Below, one piece after another: positions 1-8,192 of a DNA stretch of 43,750 bases (within the stretch, counting starts at the first letter, position 1; every line of letters begins with the position of its first letter). Origin of the DNA: an uncultured Bacteroidota bacterium (GTDB taxonomy: Bacteria; Bacteroidota; Bacteroidia; Bacteroidales; P3); assembly GCA_902796265.1 (NCBI GenBank), contig CADBOG010000118.1:1-43750 (forward strand), given 5' to 3'. Made by a program: the position numbers and the translations under genes. The notes beneath the pieces are model-generated. The model worked only from the letters and a program-made list of their open reading frames with translations. It was not told the DNA's origin and did not search any database.

Positions 1-219
1 CACGTATGAACAATAGTTGATGACAACAAGTACTTTTTCAAGATTTCGGCCTCCTTTCGGCATCTTTCTGTTTTTCATTCAGTCATGGAATTGCCACGCA
101 CAAATCAGCTTTACGCGCTCCTCAGGAGCTTGTACCAGCATCACTCCTTCATTCAAAACAGAAATCTGCTCAAAAGTAGCCTCGAACTCTTTGAAAAGCA
201 ATTTTTAGAGGTTGCCTAA
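1..219. other. Ambiguous open frames at left edge, possible gene end or remnant
   Basis: Both strands are open here and I cannot decide which, if either, is coding. On the plus strand, one frame is open from position 10 to a TAA at 217-219, has no convincing start, and ends in FLEVA inside the 18-bp repeat. On the minus strand, a frame of about 40 codons runs from just after the repeat (about 200) to a TGA near 79-81. An in-frame ATG follows at once at 76-78 and stays open to the window edge (MKNRKMPKGG, then a hydrophobic stretch). The minus frame has the more protein-like composition. A degraded insertion sequence would fit the repeat at one end, but no transposase motif is visible. The sequence left of the window would settle this. 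Confidence 0.2.
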
Positions 220-220
220 A
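203..220. repeat. 18-bp repeat, copy 1
   Basis: The sequence TTTTAGAGGTTGCCTAAA occurs here and, identically and in the same orientation, at 42170-42187. Each copy lies 150 to 250 bp upstream of a plus-strand gene for an exported protein. An exact 18-bp match is unlikely by chance in a window of this size. It may be the end of an insertion sequence or a dispersed intergenic repeat. No second inverted copy was seen nearby. Confidence 0.6.
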
Positions 221-230
221 GATAACTTAT

Positions 231-263
231 AAAAAAAGCAGGACTCTCTATCGAGGGCCCCGC
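231..263 (-). terminator. Leftward rho-independent terminator-like hairpin
   Basis: Read on the minus strand this is an 11-bp GC-rich stem (GCGGGGCCCTC with GAGAGTCCTGC, two G-U pairs and one mismatch), a GATA loop and a run of seven T. The polarity is clear because the mismatched A-C pairs on the plus strand become G-U pairs on the minus strand. No minus-strand gene lies upstream of it within the window, since 370-1359 is on the plus strand. Confidence 0.6.
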
Positions 264-369
264 CAAAAATACATCTTTGAAATAAGTAAGCACGCTTTTG
301 TTTACGCTGATTTCATAAAAAAGTTTCATTTTTGTATAATTTTTTCTCTATAAAATAGTTTTTATTTTC

Positions 370-1359
370 ATGAAACGTCTTTTTTTACTTTTTTCTCTCG
401 CATTTTCAATCTCTTTGTTCTCCTCCTGCGGAGGCAACTCTATCGACAATATGCCTCGCGAGGATGCCCTCAAAATGCTTGATGACAAGATCAAGAATGA
501 TTCCGACAATGCTGACTTGTACTATCAACGAGGCAAGTTGCTGATTTCTCTTGGCAAAGAGAAGAACCTCTCTCAGTATTTCAAGGATGCTATCAATGAT
601 TTGAAGCACGCCACTGAACTCGACGACAAGAAGTCTGAATATTACACTGCTCTTGGTGATGCTTACTTTAGTCTCGGTAATGTCGACGAAAGCTATTCCG
701 CTCTACATCAAGCTTTGAAACTCGACGAGAACAACTTCGAAGCATGCATGAAAATGGGCGAAATAGCATTCTATAGCGGAAACTACGAATTGGCAATGGA
801 AAACCTGAACAAGGTGACTGCTCAAGATAAAGACAATCAAACTGCTCTATTCATGAAGGGATTTATTTATATGGAGAACAATGACACTACAAACGCTGTT
901 CTCTATTTCCGCCGCCTTACAGAGCTTTATCCCGACTATGCACCTGCTTACGAGCAACTTGGCATGCTTTATATAAACAACAGCAACAAGCTGGGACTTG
1001 AATATCTTACCACTGCACTCAACCTCGACCCGAAGAACGTAAACATTCTGTATGGTATCGCCCAGTTCTATCAAGATGCCGAAGAGGCTGATATGGCAAA
1101 TGAATACTATGTGAAGATTCTTGAGATAGACCCAACGAACAAATATGCTTGGTTTAACAGAGGCCGTCTCGAGCTGGAACTTTACGAAGACTACAACGCC
1201 GCTCTCGACTTCTTTAGTAAAGCTTTAGAAAGCGACCCTCAATTTGCTGAAGCCCACCACAATAAAGGTGTAGCTTACGAGATGCTTGGCGATAAAACCA
1301 ATGCAGATATCTGCTACGCCAAAGCCCGAGAATTGGGATTTGTTAAAGAAATACTTTAA
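370..1359 (+). CDS. TPR-repeat lipoprotein
   Basis: This is a 329-residue exported protein. A short hydrophobic signal ends in a lipobox (LFSSC, Cys20), so it is probably lipidated and anchored in the periplasm or outer membrane. From about residue 45 to 325 it consists of about eight tetratricopeptide repeats, recognisable by recurring patterns such as ALGDAYFSLGN, AYEQLGMLYIN and AWFNRGRLELE followed by ALxLDP-type helices. TPR solenoids scaffold protein-protein contacts, and no enzymatic domain is seen. The M20 peptidase follows 38 bp downstream on the same strand, across a 20-bp direct repeat, so the two may be co-transcribed. A possible promoter (TTTG at 331-334, 21 bp, TAGTTTTT at 356-363) would leave almost no leader and is weak. 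The partner protein cannot be inferred. Confidence 0.88.
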   Translation: MKRLFLLFSLAFSISLFSSCGGNSIDNMPREDALKMLDDKIKNDSDNADLYYQRGKLLISLGKEKNLSQYFKDAINDLKHATELDDKKSEYYTALGDAYFSLGNVDESYSALHQALKLDENNFEACMKMGEIAFYSGNYELAMENLNKVTAQDKDNQTALFMKGFIYMENNDTTNAVLYFRRLTELYPDYAPAYEQLGMLYINNSNKLGLEYLTTALNLDPKNVNILYGIAQFYQDAEEADMANEYYVKILEIDPTNKYAWFNRGRLELELYEDYNAALDFFSKALESDPQFAEAHHNKGVAYEMLGDKTNADICYAKARELGFVKEIL

Positions 1360-1398
1360 ACTCTTCATATAAAGAAACACTTTAAACCCTTCATATAA
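1353..1398 (+). repeat. Direct repeat spanning a gene junction
   Basis: Two 20-bp copies (ACTTTAAACYCTTCATATAA, one mismatch) lie at 1353-1372 and 1379-1398, a 26-bp period. The first copy contains the TAA stop of the TPR lipoprotein gene and the second ends on the A of the next gene's ATG. Confidence 0.75.
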
Positions 1399-2771
1399 TG
1401 AATAACGTAAAACAATACATTGAAAACAACAAGGATCGTTTCCTCGAAGAACTTTTCTCTCTTATCCGCATTCCTTCTATCAGTGCCGAAAGCGAACACA
1501 AAGATGACATGATTCGCTGTGCCAACCGTTGGCGCGAGTTGCTTCTTGAAGCCGGCTGTGACAAAGCTGAGGTCATGCCTTCTGCTGGCAACCCTGTAGT
1601 GTATGGCGAGAAGACAATTGACCCTTCAAAACCTACTGTCCTCGTTTATGGCCACTACGACGTTATGCCTGTTGCTCCTCTTGAACTTTGGAACACCAAG
1701 CCTTTCGAACCTGTCATCAAAGAGGATAAGATATGGGCTCGCGGTGCAGACGACGACAAAGGTCAGAGCTTTATGCAGGCTAAAGCTTTCGAATTCATGG
1801 TCAAGACCGACCAACTCCCCTGCAATGTGAAATTCATGCTCGAGGGCGAAGAGGAAATAGGCAGCGGTAGCCTTTACGGTTTCTGTGAGGAGCACAAAGA
1901 GATGCTCAAAGCAGATGTTATCCTTGTCAGCGACACTGGCATGATTGCTCAGGACACTCCTTCAATCACCAGCGGCCTTCGCGGTCTCTGCTACTGGGAT
2001 GTCGAGGTAACAGGTGCTGACCACGACCTCCACTCTGGTATCTATGGCGGTGCTGTTGCTAATCCCATCAATATCCTCTGCAAAATGATTGCTGGTCTCC
2101 ACGACGAGAACAACCATATCACCATTCCTGGCTTCTATGACGATGTACTTGTCATCAGCGACGAAGAACGTGATCTCATGGCTCAGGCTCCTTTCAACCT
2201 CGAAAACTACAAGAAAAGCCTTTCTATCAAAGAGGTTCATGGCGAAAAGGGATTCACTACCACCGAGCGCACCGGCATCCGTCCCTGCCTCGATGTCTGC
2301 GGTATTTGGGGTGGTCACACTGGCGAGGGCTCAAAGACTGTACTTCCCAGCAAGGCTTACGCTAAGATTTCTACCCGTCTCGTAGCAAACCAAGATTACG
2401 AGAAGATTAGCAAGATGTTCAAAGATTATTTAGAGAGCATCGCTCCCGATTGTGTCACTGTCAAGGTTACTCCTTCTCACGGCGGTGCTGCATACGTCAG
2501 TCCTCTCGAGATGAATGCCTACAAGGCTGCTGAAAAGGCCCTCACAACTACTTTCGGCAAGCGTCCCATCCCCACTCGCAGCGGCGGAAGCATCCCCATC
2601 GTGGCTGGTTTTGAGCGCATCCTCGGCATCAAGAGCATCCTTATGGGTTTCGGTCTTGGCAGCGACGCCATTCATGCACCCAACGAGAACTATCCTCTGT
2701 TCAACTTCTTCAAGGGCATAGAGACCATTCCTTATTTCTATGAATATTTCACCGAACTTGAAAGCAAATAA
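1398..2771 (+). CDS. M20 family metallo-dipeptidase
   Basis: This 457-residue protein has the complete dinuclear zinc site of the M20/carnosinase family: VYGHYDV (His86, catalytic Asp88), RGADDDKG (bridging Asp119), EGEEEIGS (general base and ligand, Glu152-Glu153), LVSDTG (Asp179) and a C-terminal AIHAPNE (His426). The dimerisation (lid) domain is inserted at roughly residues 190-350, as usual for the family. No signal peptide is present, so it should act in the cytoplasm, cleaving dipeptides or short peptides. The length is normal for the CNDP/PepV-like branch. The exact substrate cannot be read from the sequence. It sits between the TPR lipoprotein (38 bp upstream) and comEC (38 bp downstream) on the same strand. 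Confidence 0.93.
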   Translation: MNNVKQYIENNKDRFLEELFSLIRIPSISAESEHKDDMIRCANRWRELLLEAGCDKAEVMPSAGNPVVYGEKTIDPSKPTVLVYGHYDVMPVAPLELWNTKPFEPVIKEDKIWARGADDDKGQSFMQAKAFEFMVKTDQLPCNVKFMLEGEEEIGSGSLYGFCEEHKEMLKADVILVSDTGMIAQDTPSITSGLRGLCYWDVEVTGADHDLHSGIYGGAVANPINILCKMIAGLHDENNHITIPGFYDDVLVISDEERDLMAQAPFNLENYKKSLSIKEVHGEKGFTTTERTGIRPCLDVCGIWGGHTGEGSKTVLPSKAYAKISTRLVANQDYEKISKMFKDYLESIAPDCVTVKVTPSHGGAAYVSPLEMNAYKAAEKALTTTFGKRPIPTRSGGSIPIVAGFERILGIKSILMGFGLGSDAIHAPNENYPLFNFFKGIETIPYFYEYFTELESK

Positions 2772-2809
2772 GCTCAAATAAACTATAGGCAACTGTTTTT
2801 GCGCTTTTT

Positions 2810-4756
2810 ATGCGACATCCGTTAGTGCCAATAGCACTTATCATGGCCCTCCTCATTCTTTTGGGTGAGGGCCTTTTTAGTTTGTTTTCTAACCTTCGAG
2901 ACCCTTCTCGCTCACCATCACATTATAGTCATTTTGTTGATGACAGCAACTGGATGCTCGTTGATGTCAGCACTATGCCTACCCATGGCAACAAGTCTCT
3001 CCACATTTATGCCAATGTTGTTGAGATTGGCAAAGACAGCTCTGATTTGGTTCATTCTTGCAGCGGTAAAATATTACTGTACCTCTCCCCTTCCGACACC
3101 TCACCTACTCTTGGCGACCGGCTTCTCGTCCATGTCCGACCGTCACTACCATCTGCTGCCGACAACCCTCACCAGTTTGACTATCGTAATTATCTCCGCC
3201 GTCGCGGAATCCTTTATAATGCATTCGTACCTTCAACCAGCTACCACATTATAAGCCATTCCAATAGTGATATCTTTGGTGTCATCGCCTCTTTAAGACT
3301 AAAAATCATTGACATACTCCATTCGTCAGAGTTATCTGACAATGAACGTGGAATAGCAGAAGCTCTCTTTCTTGGATGGGATGACGATTTGTCTCCCGAA
3401 ACTGAGCTATCTTTCAGAACTGCTGGTATCACTCACCTACTTTGTGTTAGTGGTTTGCATGTGGGTATTATGGCTCTGCTTGTTGGTTACTGTCTCTTTT
3501 TCCTTAGCAACCGGCGTCCCCACCGCATTATAAAAGGCTGCATACAAATTGTCGCCATCTGGTTTTTTGTTCTTCTCACGGGTATGGCTCCTGGAACATT
3601 GCGTGCCGGTTTGATGTTCTCGTTGATTGTCATCGGCAAAATGTTTTTCAGCCGTCCGCCTACTATAAATGCCATAGCTGCATCGGCAGTCATCTTGCCT
3701 ACAATTAATCCGCTGATGCTATTTGAAATAGGGTTCCAACTTTCTTATTGTTCTGTCACCTCTATTGTCCTTCTTGTTCCTCGACTACAAGAACTCGTGC
3801 CAATACCAAATGGACATAGCCTTTGTACTAAGATACCTTTATGGTTACTGAAGCGTCTAAGAGACCTTACTTGTGTCAGTATTGCTGCCCAAGTGGCAAC
3901 AACGCCACTCATTCTTTACTATTTTCACCAATTCCCCATCTATTTCCTCGTTGCCAACATCATTATCGTTCCCTTTGCAGGTCTTCTGCTTGGAAGTCTG
4001 CTACTCTTAACCCTCTTCTCTTGGTGGCCTTGGCTATTCAAATTGTTGGGAACAGTTCTCTCTTTAGAACTGTCGGCAACCGATGCTGTTACTTCTTATA
4101 TTGCATCGTGGCCTCACTCATTGATTGGTGGTATCTATTTTGATTTACTGATGCTCTTTTTGTCTTTGGCCATTGTTGTTACAGCTTCAGCTGCCCTCTT
4201 ACGCCGAAATAAAATAATGGTAATCCTTGCCCTCGTTCTTGCTTTACCGCTAACCGTACATTGCCGTCAGGTGGAGAAACGTTGCGCTAGTCAGCATGAA
4301 TTCATTGTCTACAATCTCGGCAACAGAACTGCCATTGAATTCTTTTTTGGACATGACAGTTATCTGCTATGCGACAGCAGCATTGAACAAAGCCATCAGT
4401 CAATTGATTACCAAACGGCCAACAATCTTGTATGGCATAAAGCTTCCAGAAAACATATACTGGGATTAGACACTTCCTTTTGTAATGACACATTGTACGT
4501 CTCAAACCGTTTTGTTGGTTTCGATGGACATACAATGCGCATAATTGACCGGAGCAATTATAGGCAGATGTCCACAAATATGGTTAAGCTTGACTATATT
4601 CTTCTACGAGAAAGCCCTTATATCTCTGTTGCACAGTTGTGTGAACGCTACGATTTCGACACCTTGATTATTGCTTCCCAAAACTCTCCCAGATACAGAG
4701 ACAATTGGATTCGTCAATGTGATTCTCTCAATATTCCTGTAAAATGTAATAACTAA
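2810..4756 (+). CDS. comEC: ComEC/Rec2-like DNA-uptake channel protein
   Basis: This is a 648-residue polytopic membrane protein. The N-terminal part (about residues 1-170) resembles the DUF4131 region preceding ComEC cores and includes an OB-like segment (GKILLYLSPSD, LGDRLLVHVRP). The competence domain follows from about 175, with the signature THLLCVSGLHVGIMALL near residue 210 and about ten predicted membrane segments. ComEC forms the inner-membrane pore for incoming single-stranded DNA. The C-terminal metallo-beta-lactamase domain of longer ComEC proteins is not recognisable: the last 150 residues lack an HxHxDH motif. Its TAA overlaps the TAG of dciA on the opposite strand (shared CTAA), so the two transcripts converge with no spacer. 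Whether the organism is naturally competent is not shown. Confidence 0.88.
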   Translation: MRHPLVPIALIMALLILLGEGLFSLFSNLRDPSRSPSHYSHFVDDSNWMLVDVSTMPTHGNKSLHIYANVVEIGKDSSDLVHSCSGKILLYLSPSDTSPTLGDRLLVHVRPSLPSAADNPHQFDYRNYLRRRGILYNAFVPSTSYHIISHSNSDIFGVIASLRLKIIDILHSSELSDNERGIAEALFLGWDDDLSPETELSFRTAGITHLLCVSGLHVGIMALLVGYCLFFLSNRRPHRIIKGCIQIVAIWFFVLLTGMAPGTLRAGLMFSLIVIGKMFFSRPPTINAIAASAVILPTINPLMLFEIGFQLSYCSVTSIVLLVPRLQELVPIPNGHSLCTKIPLWLLKRLRDLTCVSIAAQVATTPLILYYFHQFPIYFLVANIIIVPFAGLLLGSLLLLTLFSWWPWLFKLLGTVLSLELSATDAVTSYIASWPHSLIGGIYFDLLMLFLSLAIVVTASAALLRRNKIMVILALVLALPLTVHCRQVEKRCASQHEFIVYNLGNRTAIEFFFGHDSYLLCDSSIEQSHQSIDYQTANNLVWHKASRKHILGLDTSFCNDTLYVSNRFVGFDGHTMRIIDRSNYRQMSTNMVKLDYILLRESPYISVAQLCERYDFDTLIIASQNSPRYRDNWIRQCDSLNIPVKCNN

Positions 4757-5046
4757 AATAGCACAATCTTTCGGACCTCTTCACGCTCCAGCTTCTTGTT
4801 TATCGCATTCATCAGGTCTGTAGTCTTGTATGTCAGTTCATTCTTAAGTGCTGGGGATGAAAGGGTGACCTTGAGTGTATGCGTGCGTAAATCGTAATTC
4901 ACAGCTCTGGTTAGCATCACTATGAACTGCCCTACGGTGTCTCGATAGGCCTGTTCAACACGCTCTACGGTGATGCTTTCGTCGAAGTTGTACTTTCGCA
5001 ACGCTGCATCCAACAAGTCTTTCAGAGTATATTCGTGTTTAGGCAT
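4753..5046 (-). CDS. dciA: DciA-like protein (DUF721), putative helicase loader
   Basis: This 97-residue protein matches the small DUF721/DciA family in length and pattern: an N-terminal LKDLLDAALRKYNFDE segment, then a KH-like core with LTRAVNYDLRTHTLKVTLSSPALKNELTY broken by conserved turns. DciA proteins help load the replicative helicase DnaB in bacteria that lack DnaC or DnaI. It starts 7 bp after the recF stop on the same strand, so the two are almost certainly co-translated. The recF-dciA pairing is a recurrent replication/repair arrangement. The gene ends by overlapping the comEC stop codon. Family assignment is by pattern and context, since the family diverges strongly. Confidence 0.78.
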   Translation of the reverse strand: MPKHEYTLKDLLDAALRKYNFDESITVERVEQAYRDTVGQFIVMLTRAVNYDLRTHTLKVTLSSPALKNELTYKTTDLMNAINKKLEREEVRKIVLF

Positions 5047-5053
5047 AATTACC

Positions 5054-6241
5054 TTAATCTATCAATTTTCCACTTTCAACTCTAAAAATCCGGTGAGGCA
5101 TTTCTGGTGCTTTCTCAAATATTGATTCCACTCGCCCTGGTTGTGTATCCGTAATGAATACCTGTCCAAAACGATCGCTGCCGACCAACAACACCAGTTG
5201 GCTCACTCGCTGCATATCTAACTTGTCGAAGACATCGTCAAGCAACAGTATCGGTTTAGATCCAACGTGAGCCTGTATATATTCAAACTGAGCCAATTTA
5301 AGAGCCAGTAGAAATGTCTTTTGCTGTCCCTGCGAGCCAAAACGCTTAGCGGCAAAGTCTCCAATACCAAACTGTAGGTCCTCCTTGTGGGGACCTATTG
5401 TCGTATATTGAAGTTGCGCATCGCGACGGTAACTCTCCTTGAGTTGTGTTGCCATCGACGGTTCTCCTTCGCCAAACTGGGTTTCATACACAATGGTAGG
5501 TTGCTCTGTATTCTGAGCATCCGGATGAATCAGCTGATAATACTCCACAAAAAGTGGACGGAACTCCTCCAAAAACGCACGACGTGCATTGACAATAGGT
5601 TCTCCATGACGAACCAGTTGTTCATCCCAAACAGCAATGGTTTCTTCCTCGAAATAGCGGTTCTCATAAAACTGTTTCAGAAGCCGGTTACGCTGTTCTA
5701 ACGCCTTCTGATAATCTAGCAGGTGTCGCAGATAGCTCTTGTCTACCTGCGATATGATGCCATCGATAAACTTGCGACGGATTTCGCTACCTCCTACTAT
5801 AAGACTCTGGTCACTTGGTGTTACAATCACCAACGGTATTCTGCCTATATGTTCTGCAAAAGTATTACAAAGCTTCTTGTTGAATTTCAACTTCTTCGAC
5901 TGTCCTTTTTGTAATGTACAAGAAACTTGTATTACCGATTGTTCACCCGACTGATTGACTGATTGTGTACTTTTATTGTCTGATTGACTGAGTTCTTGAG
6001 TATTATCTACATCTATGCAATAATGTCCGTGGATTGCAAAGAAATCACTTCCTAATCGGATATTCTGACTGTCGACTGGATTGAAATAACTCTTGCAGAA
6101 TGACAAATAATAGAGTGCGTCAAGCAGATTTGTCTTGCCAACACCATTATTGCCCACCAAGCAATTGACGTTGTTTGAAAACTCAACGTCCAAATCCTCG
6201 TAGTTCTTGAAATTTGCCAGTTGCAGCCGTTCTATATACAT
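5054..6241 (-). CDS. recF: DNA replication/repair protein RecF
   Basis: RecF is an SMC-like ATPase that helps load RecA at gaps and stalled forks. The 395-residue protein has a Walker A motif (GNNGVGKTN, residues 30-38), an ABC-type signature (FGSQGQQKT, about 300) and Walker B with D-loop (PILLLDDVFDKLD, about 330). The N-terminal YIERLQLANFKNYEDL is typical. An oddity is a Ser/Gln/Asn-rich stretch at residues 83-105 between beta-strands of the head domain. It is encoded by a tract with repeated CTGATTGA units (5949-5992) and looks like a repeat-derived insertion in a loop. ispH lies 108 bp upstream across a 7-bp repeat array, and dciA follows after 7 bp. Confidence 0.95.
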   Translation of the reverse strand: MYIERLQLANFKNYEDLDVEFSNNVNCLVGNNGVGKTNLLDALYYLSFCKSYFNPVDSQNIRLGSDFFAIHGHYCIDVDNTQELSQSDNKSTQSVNQSGEQSVIQVSCTLQKGQSKKLKFNKKLCNTFAEHIGRIPLVIVTPSDQSLIVGGSEIRRKFIDGIISQVDKSYLRHLLDYQKALEQRNRLLKQFYENRYFEEETIAVWDEQLVRHGEPIVNARRAFLEEFRPLFVEYYQLIHPDAQNTEQPTIVYETQFGEGEPSMATQLKESYRRDAQLQYTTIGPHKEDLQFGIGDFAAKRFGSQGQQKTFLLALKLAQFEYIQAHVGSKPILLLDDVFDKLDMQRVSQLVLLVGSDRFGQVFITDTQPGRVESIFEKAPEMPHRIFRVESGKLID

Positions 6242-6297
6242 TTTGTGATTTGTGTAATACGAAGAAACAATTATGTCTTTTATTCACCCTCTCATAA

Positions 6298-6360
6298 TTC
6301 TCAATTTTCAATTCTCAATCCTCAATTTTCAATTCTCTATTTTCAATTCTCAATGTTCAA
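6298..6360 (-). repeat. 7-bp tandem array overlapping the ispH stop codon
   Basis: Nine consecutive heptamers follow the pattern TTYTCAA on the plus strand (TTCTCAA, TTTTCAA, TTCTCAA, TCCTCAA, TTTTCAA, TTCTCTA, TTTTCAA, TTCTCAA, TGTTCAA). The ispH stop (6350-6352) and the codons for its last three residues lie inside the array. Read on the gene strand, every unit contains TGA or TAG. Confidence 0.9.
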
Positions 6361-7228
6361 TTCTCCTTCTCACCTCTTCCATCAGCCATCGTGGTGTTGA
6401 TGTGGCACCTGTTATACCTATCTTTTCTTTGCCATTAATCCATTCTTTTACAAGCTCGTCAGGTGACGAAATCATATATGTGTTTTGCTGGACATTACGG
6501 CAATATTCATAAAGGTAGTGTCCGTTGGAAGAATTTGCACCAGAAACAAAGATTACGACATCTACTCCCTTGGCAAATTCCTCCAACTGTGTTGCACGGT
6601 TAGCCACACGACTGCATATTGTGTTATAAGCGACAAAAAAGTCTGCACCTACCGTACTACCATCCGATTGTCTTGCTATAGATGCTTTAATATTCTCTAT
6701 CAACTTGCTATAGTCCTCTCGACTTTTGGTTGTCTGCGAGTAAAGTCGAATTGGACGACTGAAATCAATACTCTCGATATCGTCTGGTGTTGATACTATT
6801 ATGGCTGAATTGTTAGCTTGACCATTGAGGCCTATGACTTCGGCATGGCCTTTCTTGCCAAAAATCACCACCTGGCCTCCTACCGATTGCATCTCCTCAT
6901 AACCGTCACATACTTTCTTCTGGAGTGCAAGTACAATGGGACAGGTGGCATCTATCAGCTTGATTCCTCTACGTTCAGCCAACTCGTATGTTGATGGTGG
7001 CTCCCCATGTGCACGAATCAGCACCGTCTTTCCGGGAAGCTTGTCCATTGCATCGTGGTCTATCACATGCAATCCCATCTGCGAGAGTCGTTGTACCTCA
7101 GCGTTGTTATGGACAATATCGCCCAAACAATAGAGACTATTACTGCTACTGAGTTGCTCCTCGGCAGCAGCGATGGCTTTCACAACTCCAAAGCAAAAAC
7201 CCGCATTATCATCTATTACGACAGACAT
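6350..7228 (-). CDS. ispH: 4-hydroxy-3-methylbut-2-enyl diphosphate reductase IspH
   Basis: IspH catalyses the last step of the methylerythritol phosphate pathway, reducing HMBPP to IPP and DMAPP with a [4Fe-4S] cluster. All three cluster cysteines are present in their usual contexts: GFCFGV (Cys12), DATCP (Cys96) and TICSRV (Cys205). The conserved His residues (DIVHN His40, RAHGEPP His74, KKGHAEVIG His128), the catalytic Glu130 and SQTT (about 164-167) are also present. At 292 residues it is slightly short but complete. Its start overlaps the end of the M23 peptidase gene by 13 bp, so translation is probably coupled. The C-terminus (RRRIEH) runs into a heptamer repeat array. Confidence 0.96.
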   Translation of the reverse strand: MSVVIDDNAGFCFGVVKAIAAAEEQLSSSNSLYCLGDIVHNNAEVQRLSQMGLHVIDHDAMDKLPGKTVLIRAHGEPPSTYELAERRGIKLIDATCPIVLALQKKVCDGYEEMQSVGGQVVIFGKKGHAEVIGLNGQANNSAIIVSTPDDIESIDFSRPIRLYSQTTKSREDYSKLIENIKASIARQSDGSTVGADFFVAYNTICSRVANRATQLEEFAKGVDVVIFVSGANSSNGHYLYEYCRNVQQNTYMISSPDELVKEWINGKEKIGITGATSTPRWLMEEVRRRIEH

Positions 7229-8190
7229 TGGTTCTCTTGGTTTGCCGCCTCTATCACCTGCTCGTACTCATGCGGTGTGAGGTCGTTAAAGAAATAATAT
7301 ATTGGATTGACTTTGTTGCCGTTGAGCCACACCTCATAGTGGCAGTGCGGACCCGAAGCCAATCCTGTTGAGCCCACATGACCTAGCAGCTCGCCTCGCT
7401 TCACCTTCTGGCCCTGACGCACTTTGACGTCGTTCATGTGTCCATATAAGGTCTGATATCCGTATCCGTGATTGATAAGTACTGCAATGCCATATCCCGA
7501 AAGGTCGTCACTGCGTCCCGCAACCTGTACGGTGCCATCACCGGTTGCATAGATAGGTGTTCCGGTCTTTGCCGAGAGATCAACTCCAGTATGCATTCTG
7601 CGGTAATGCAGTATGGGATGGTAACGAGTTCCAAAACCTGAAATGATGCTGCAACTGTTCTTGCGCAAAGGCATGATAGCTGGCACATGATTCAATCTTT
7701 CTTGTTTGTTGGATGCCATCTTGTAAACCTCATCGAATGACTTCGACTGGATATAAAGACGTTTGGTAAAGTCATCCAATCGTTTGGCTGTAAGTTTGAT
7801 AACATCTGAATGGTCGTAACCGTCAAACTCATCATAACTCTGCCCCATCATCCCTGCCCTACGGACACTATCGACAATAGGCTCTGCCTGCAAGAGTGTG
7901 CGATAGATGCTATTATCGCGATTCTCAAGATCTGCAAGCACGGCCTCATTACGCTTCATCACTTTCCGCATGTTCTCCATTTGCCGCTCCATAGCGTCAA
8001 GCTCTCGTGCCAGTTTCTTCTGTCTAGGAGACTCAAAAACACGAAGACCTATAATCATCAGCACCACACCTAATACAATGCCGAAGGCCACCGTAAAGGA
8101 GACCTTCTTAAGCTTGTCGACGAAAGATGTTTTCACCTTTTCGTATGACAACGTGTGCGGATTGAATTTGTAGGTGTGATGCTTCTTCAT
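7216..8190 (-). CDS. Membrane-anchored M23 peptidoglycan endopeptidase
   Basis: This is a 324-residue protein with a cytoplasmic N-terminus, one membrane helix (about residues 30-49), a coiled-coil segment (about 55-95, ELDAMERQMENMRKVM) and a C-terminal LytM/M23 domain. The zinc site is intact: HTGVDLS supplies His and Asp, and GPHCHYEV supplies the HxH pair, with the usual LYGHM strand between. It should therefore be an active peptidoglycan cross-link endopeptidase in the periplasm rather than an EnvC-type degenerate activator. It overlaps ispH by 13 bp and follows the 351-aa unknown gene by 44 bp, a gap filled by TCTAG repeats. The architecture matches proteins annotated as M23 peptidases throughout Bacteroidota. 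Confidence 0.92.
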   Translation of the reverse strand: MKKHHTYKFNPHTLSYEKVKTSFVDKLKKVSFTVAFGIVLGVVLMIIGLRVFESPRQKKLARELDAMERQMENMRKVMKRNEAVLADLENRDNSIYRTLLQAEPIVDSVRRAGMMGQSYDEFDGYDHSDVIKLTAKRLDDFTKRLYIQSKSFDEVYKMASNKQERLNHVPAIMPLRKNSCSIISGFGTRYHPILHYRRMHTGVDLSAKTGTPIYATGDGTVQVAGRSDDLSGYGIAVLINHGYGYQTLYGHMNDVKVRQGQKVKRGELLGHVGSTGLASGPHCHYEVWLNGNKVNPIYYFFNDLTPHEYEQVIEAANQENQCLS

Positions 8191-8192
8191 TC

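Noticed and set aside
17..208. 63-codon plus-strand open frame at the left edge
   Set aside because: Ser/Thr/Phe-rich translation typical of an out-of-frame reading. Two other frames in the same stretch look better, and none is convincing.
4753..6241. Replication origin near recF
   Set aside because: No dnaA, dnaN or gyrB genes and no cluster of DnaA boxes were seen. recF with dciA alone does not mark an origin.
6298..6360. CRISPR or phage attachment site at the heptamer arrays
   Set aside because: Units are 7 bp and contiguous with no spacers, no cas genes are present, and there is no integrase or tRNA nearby.
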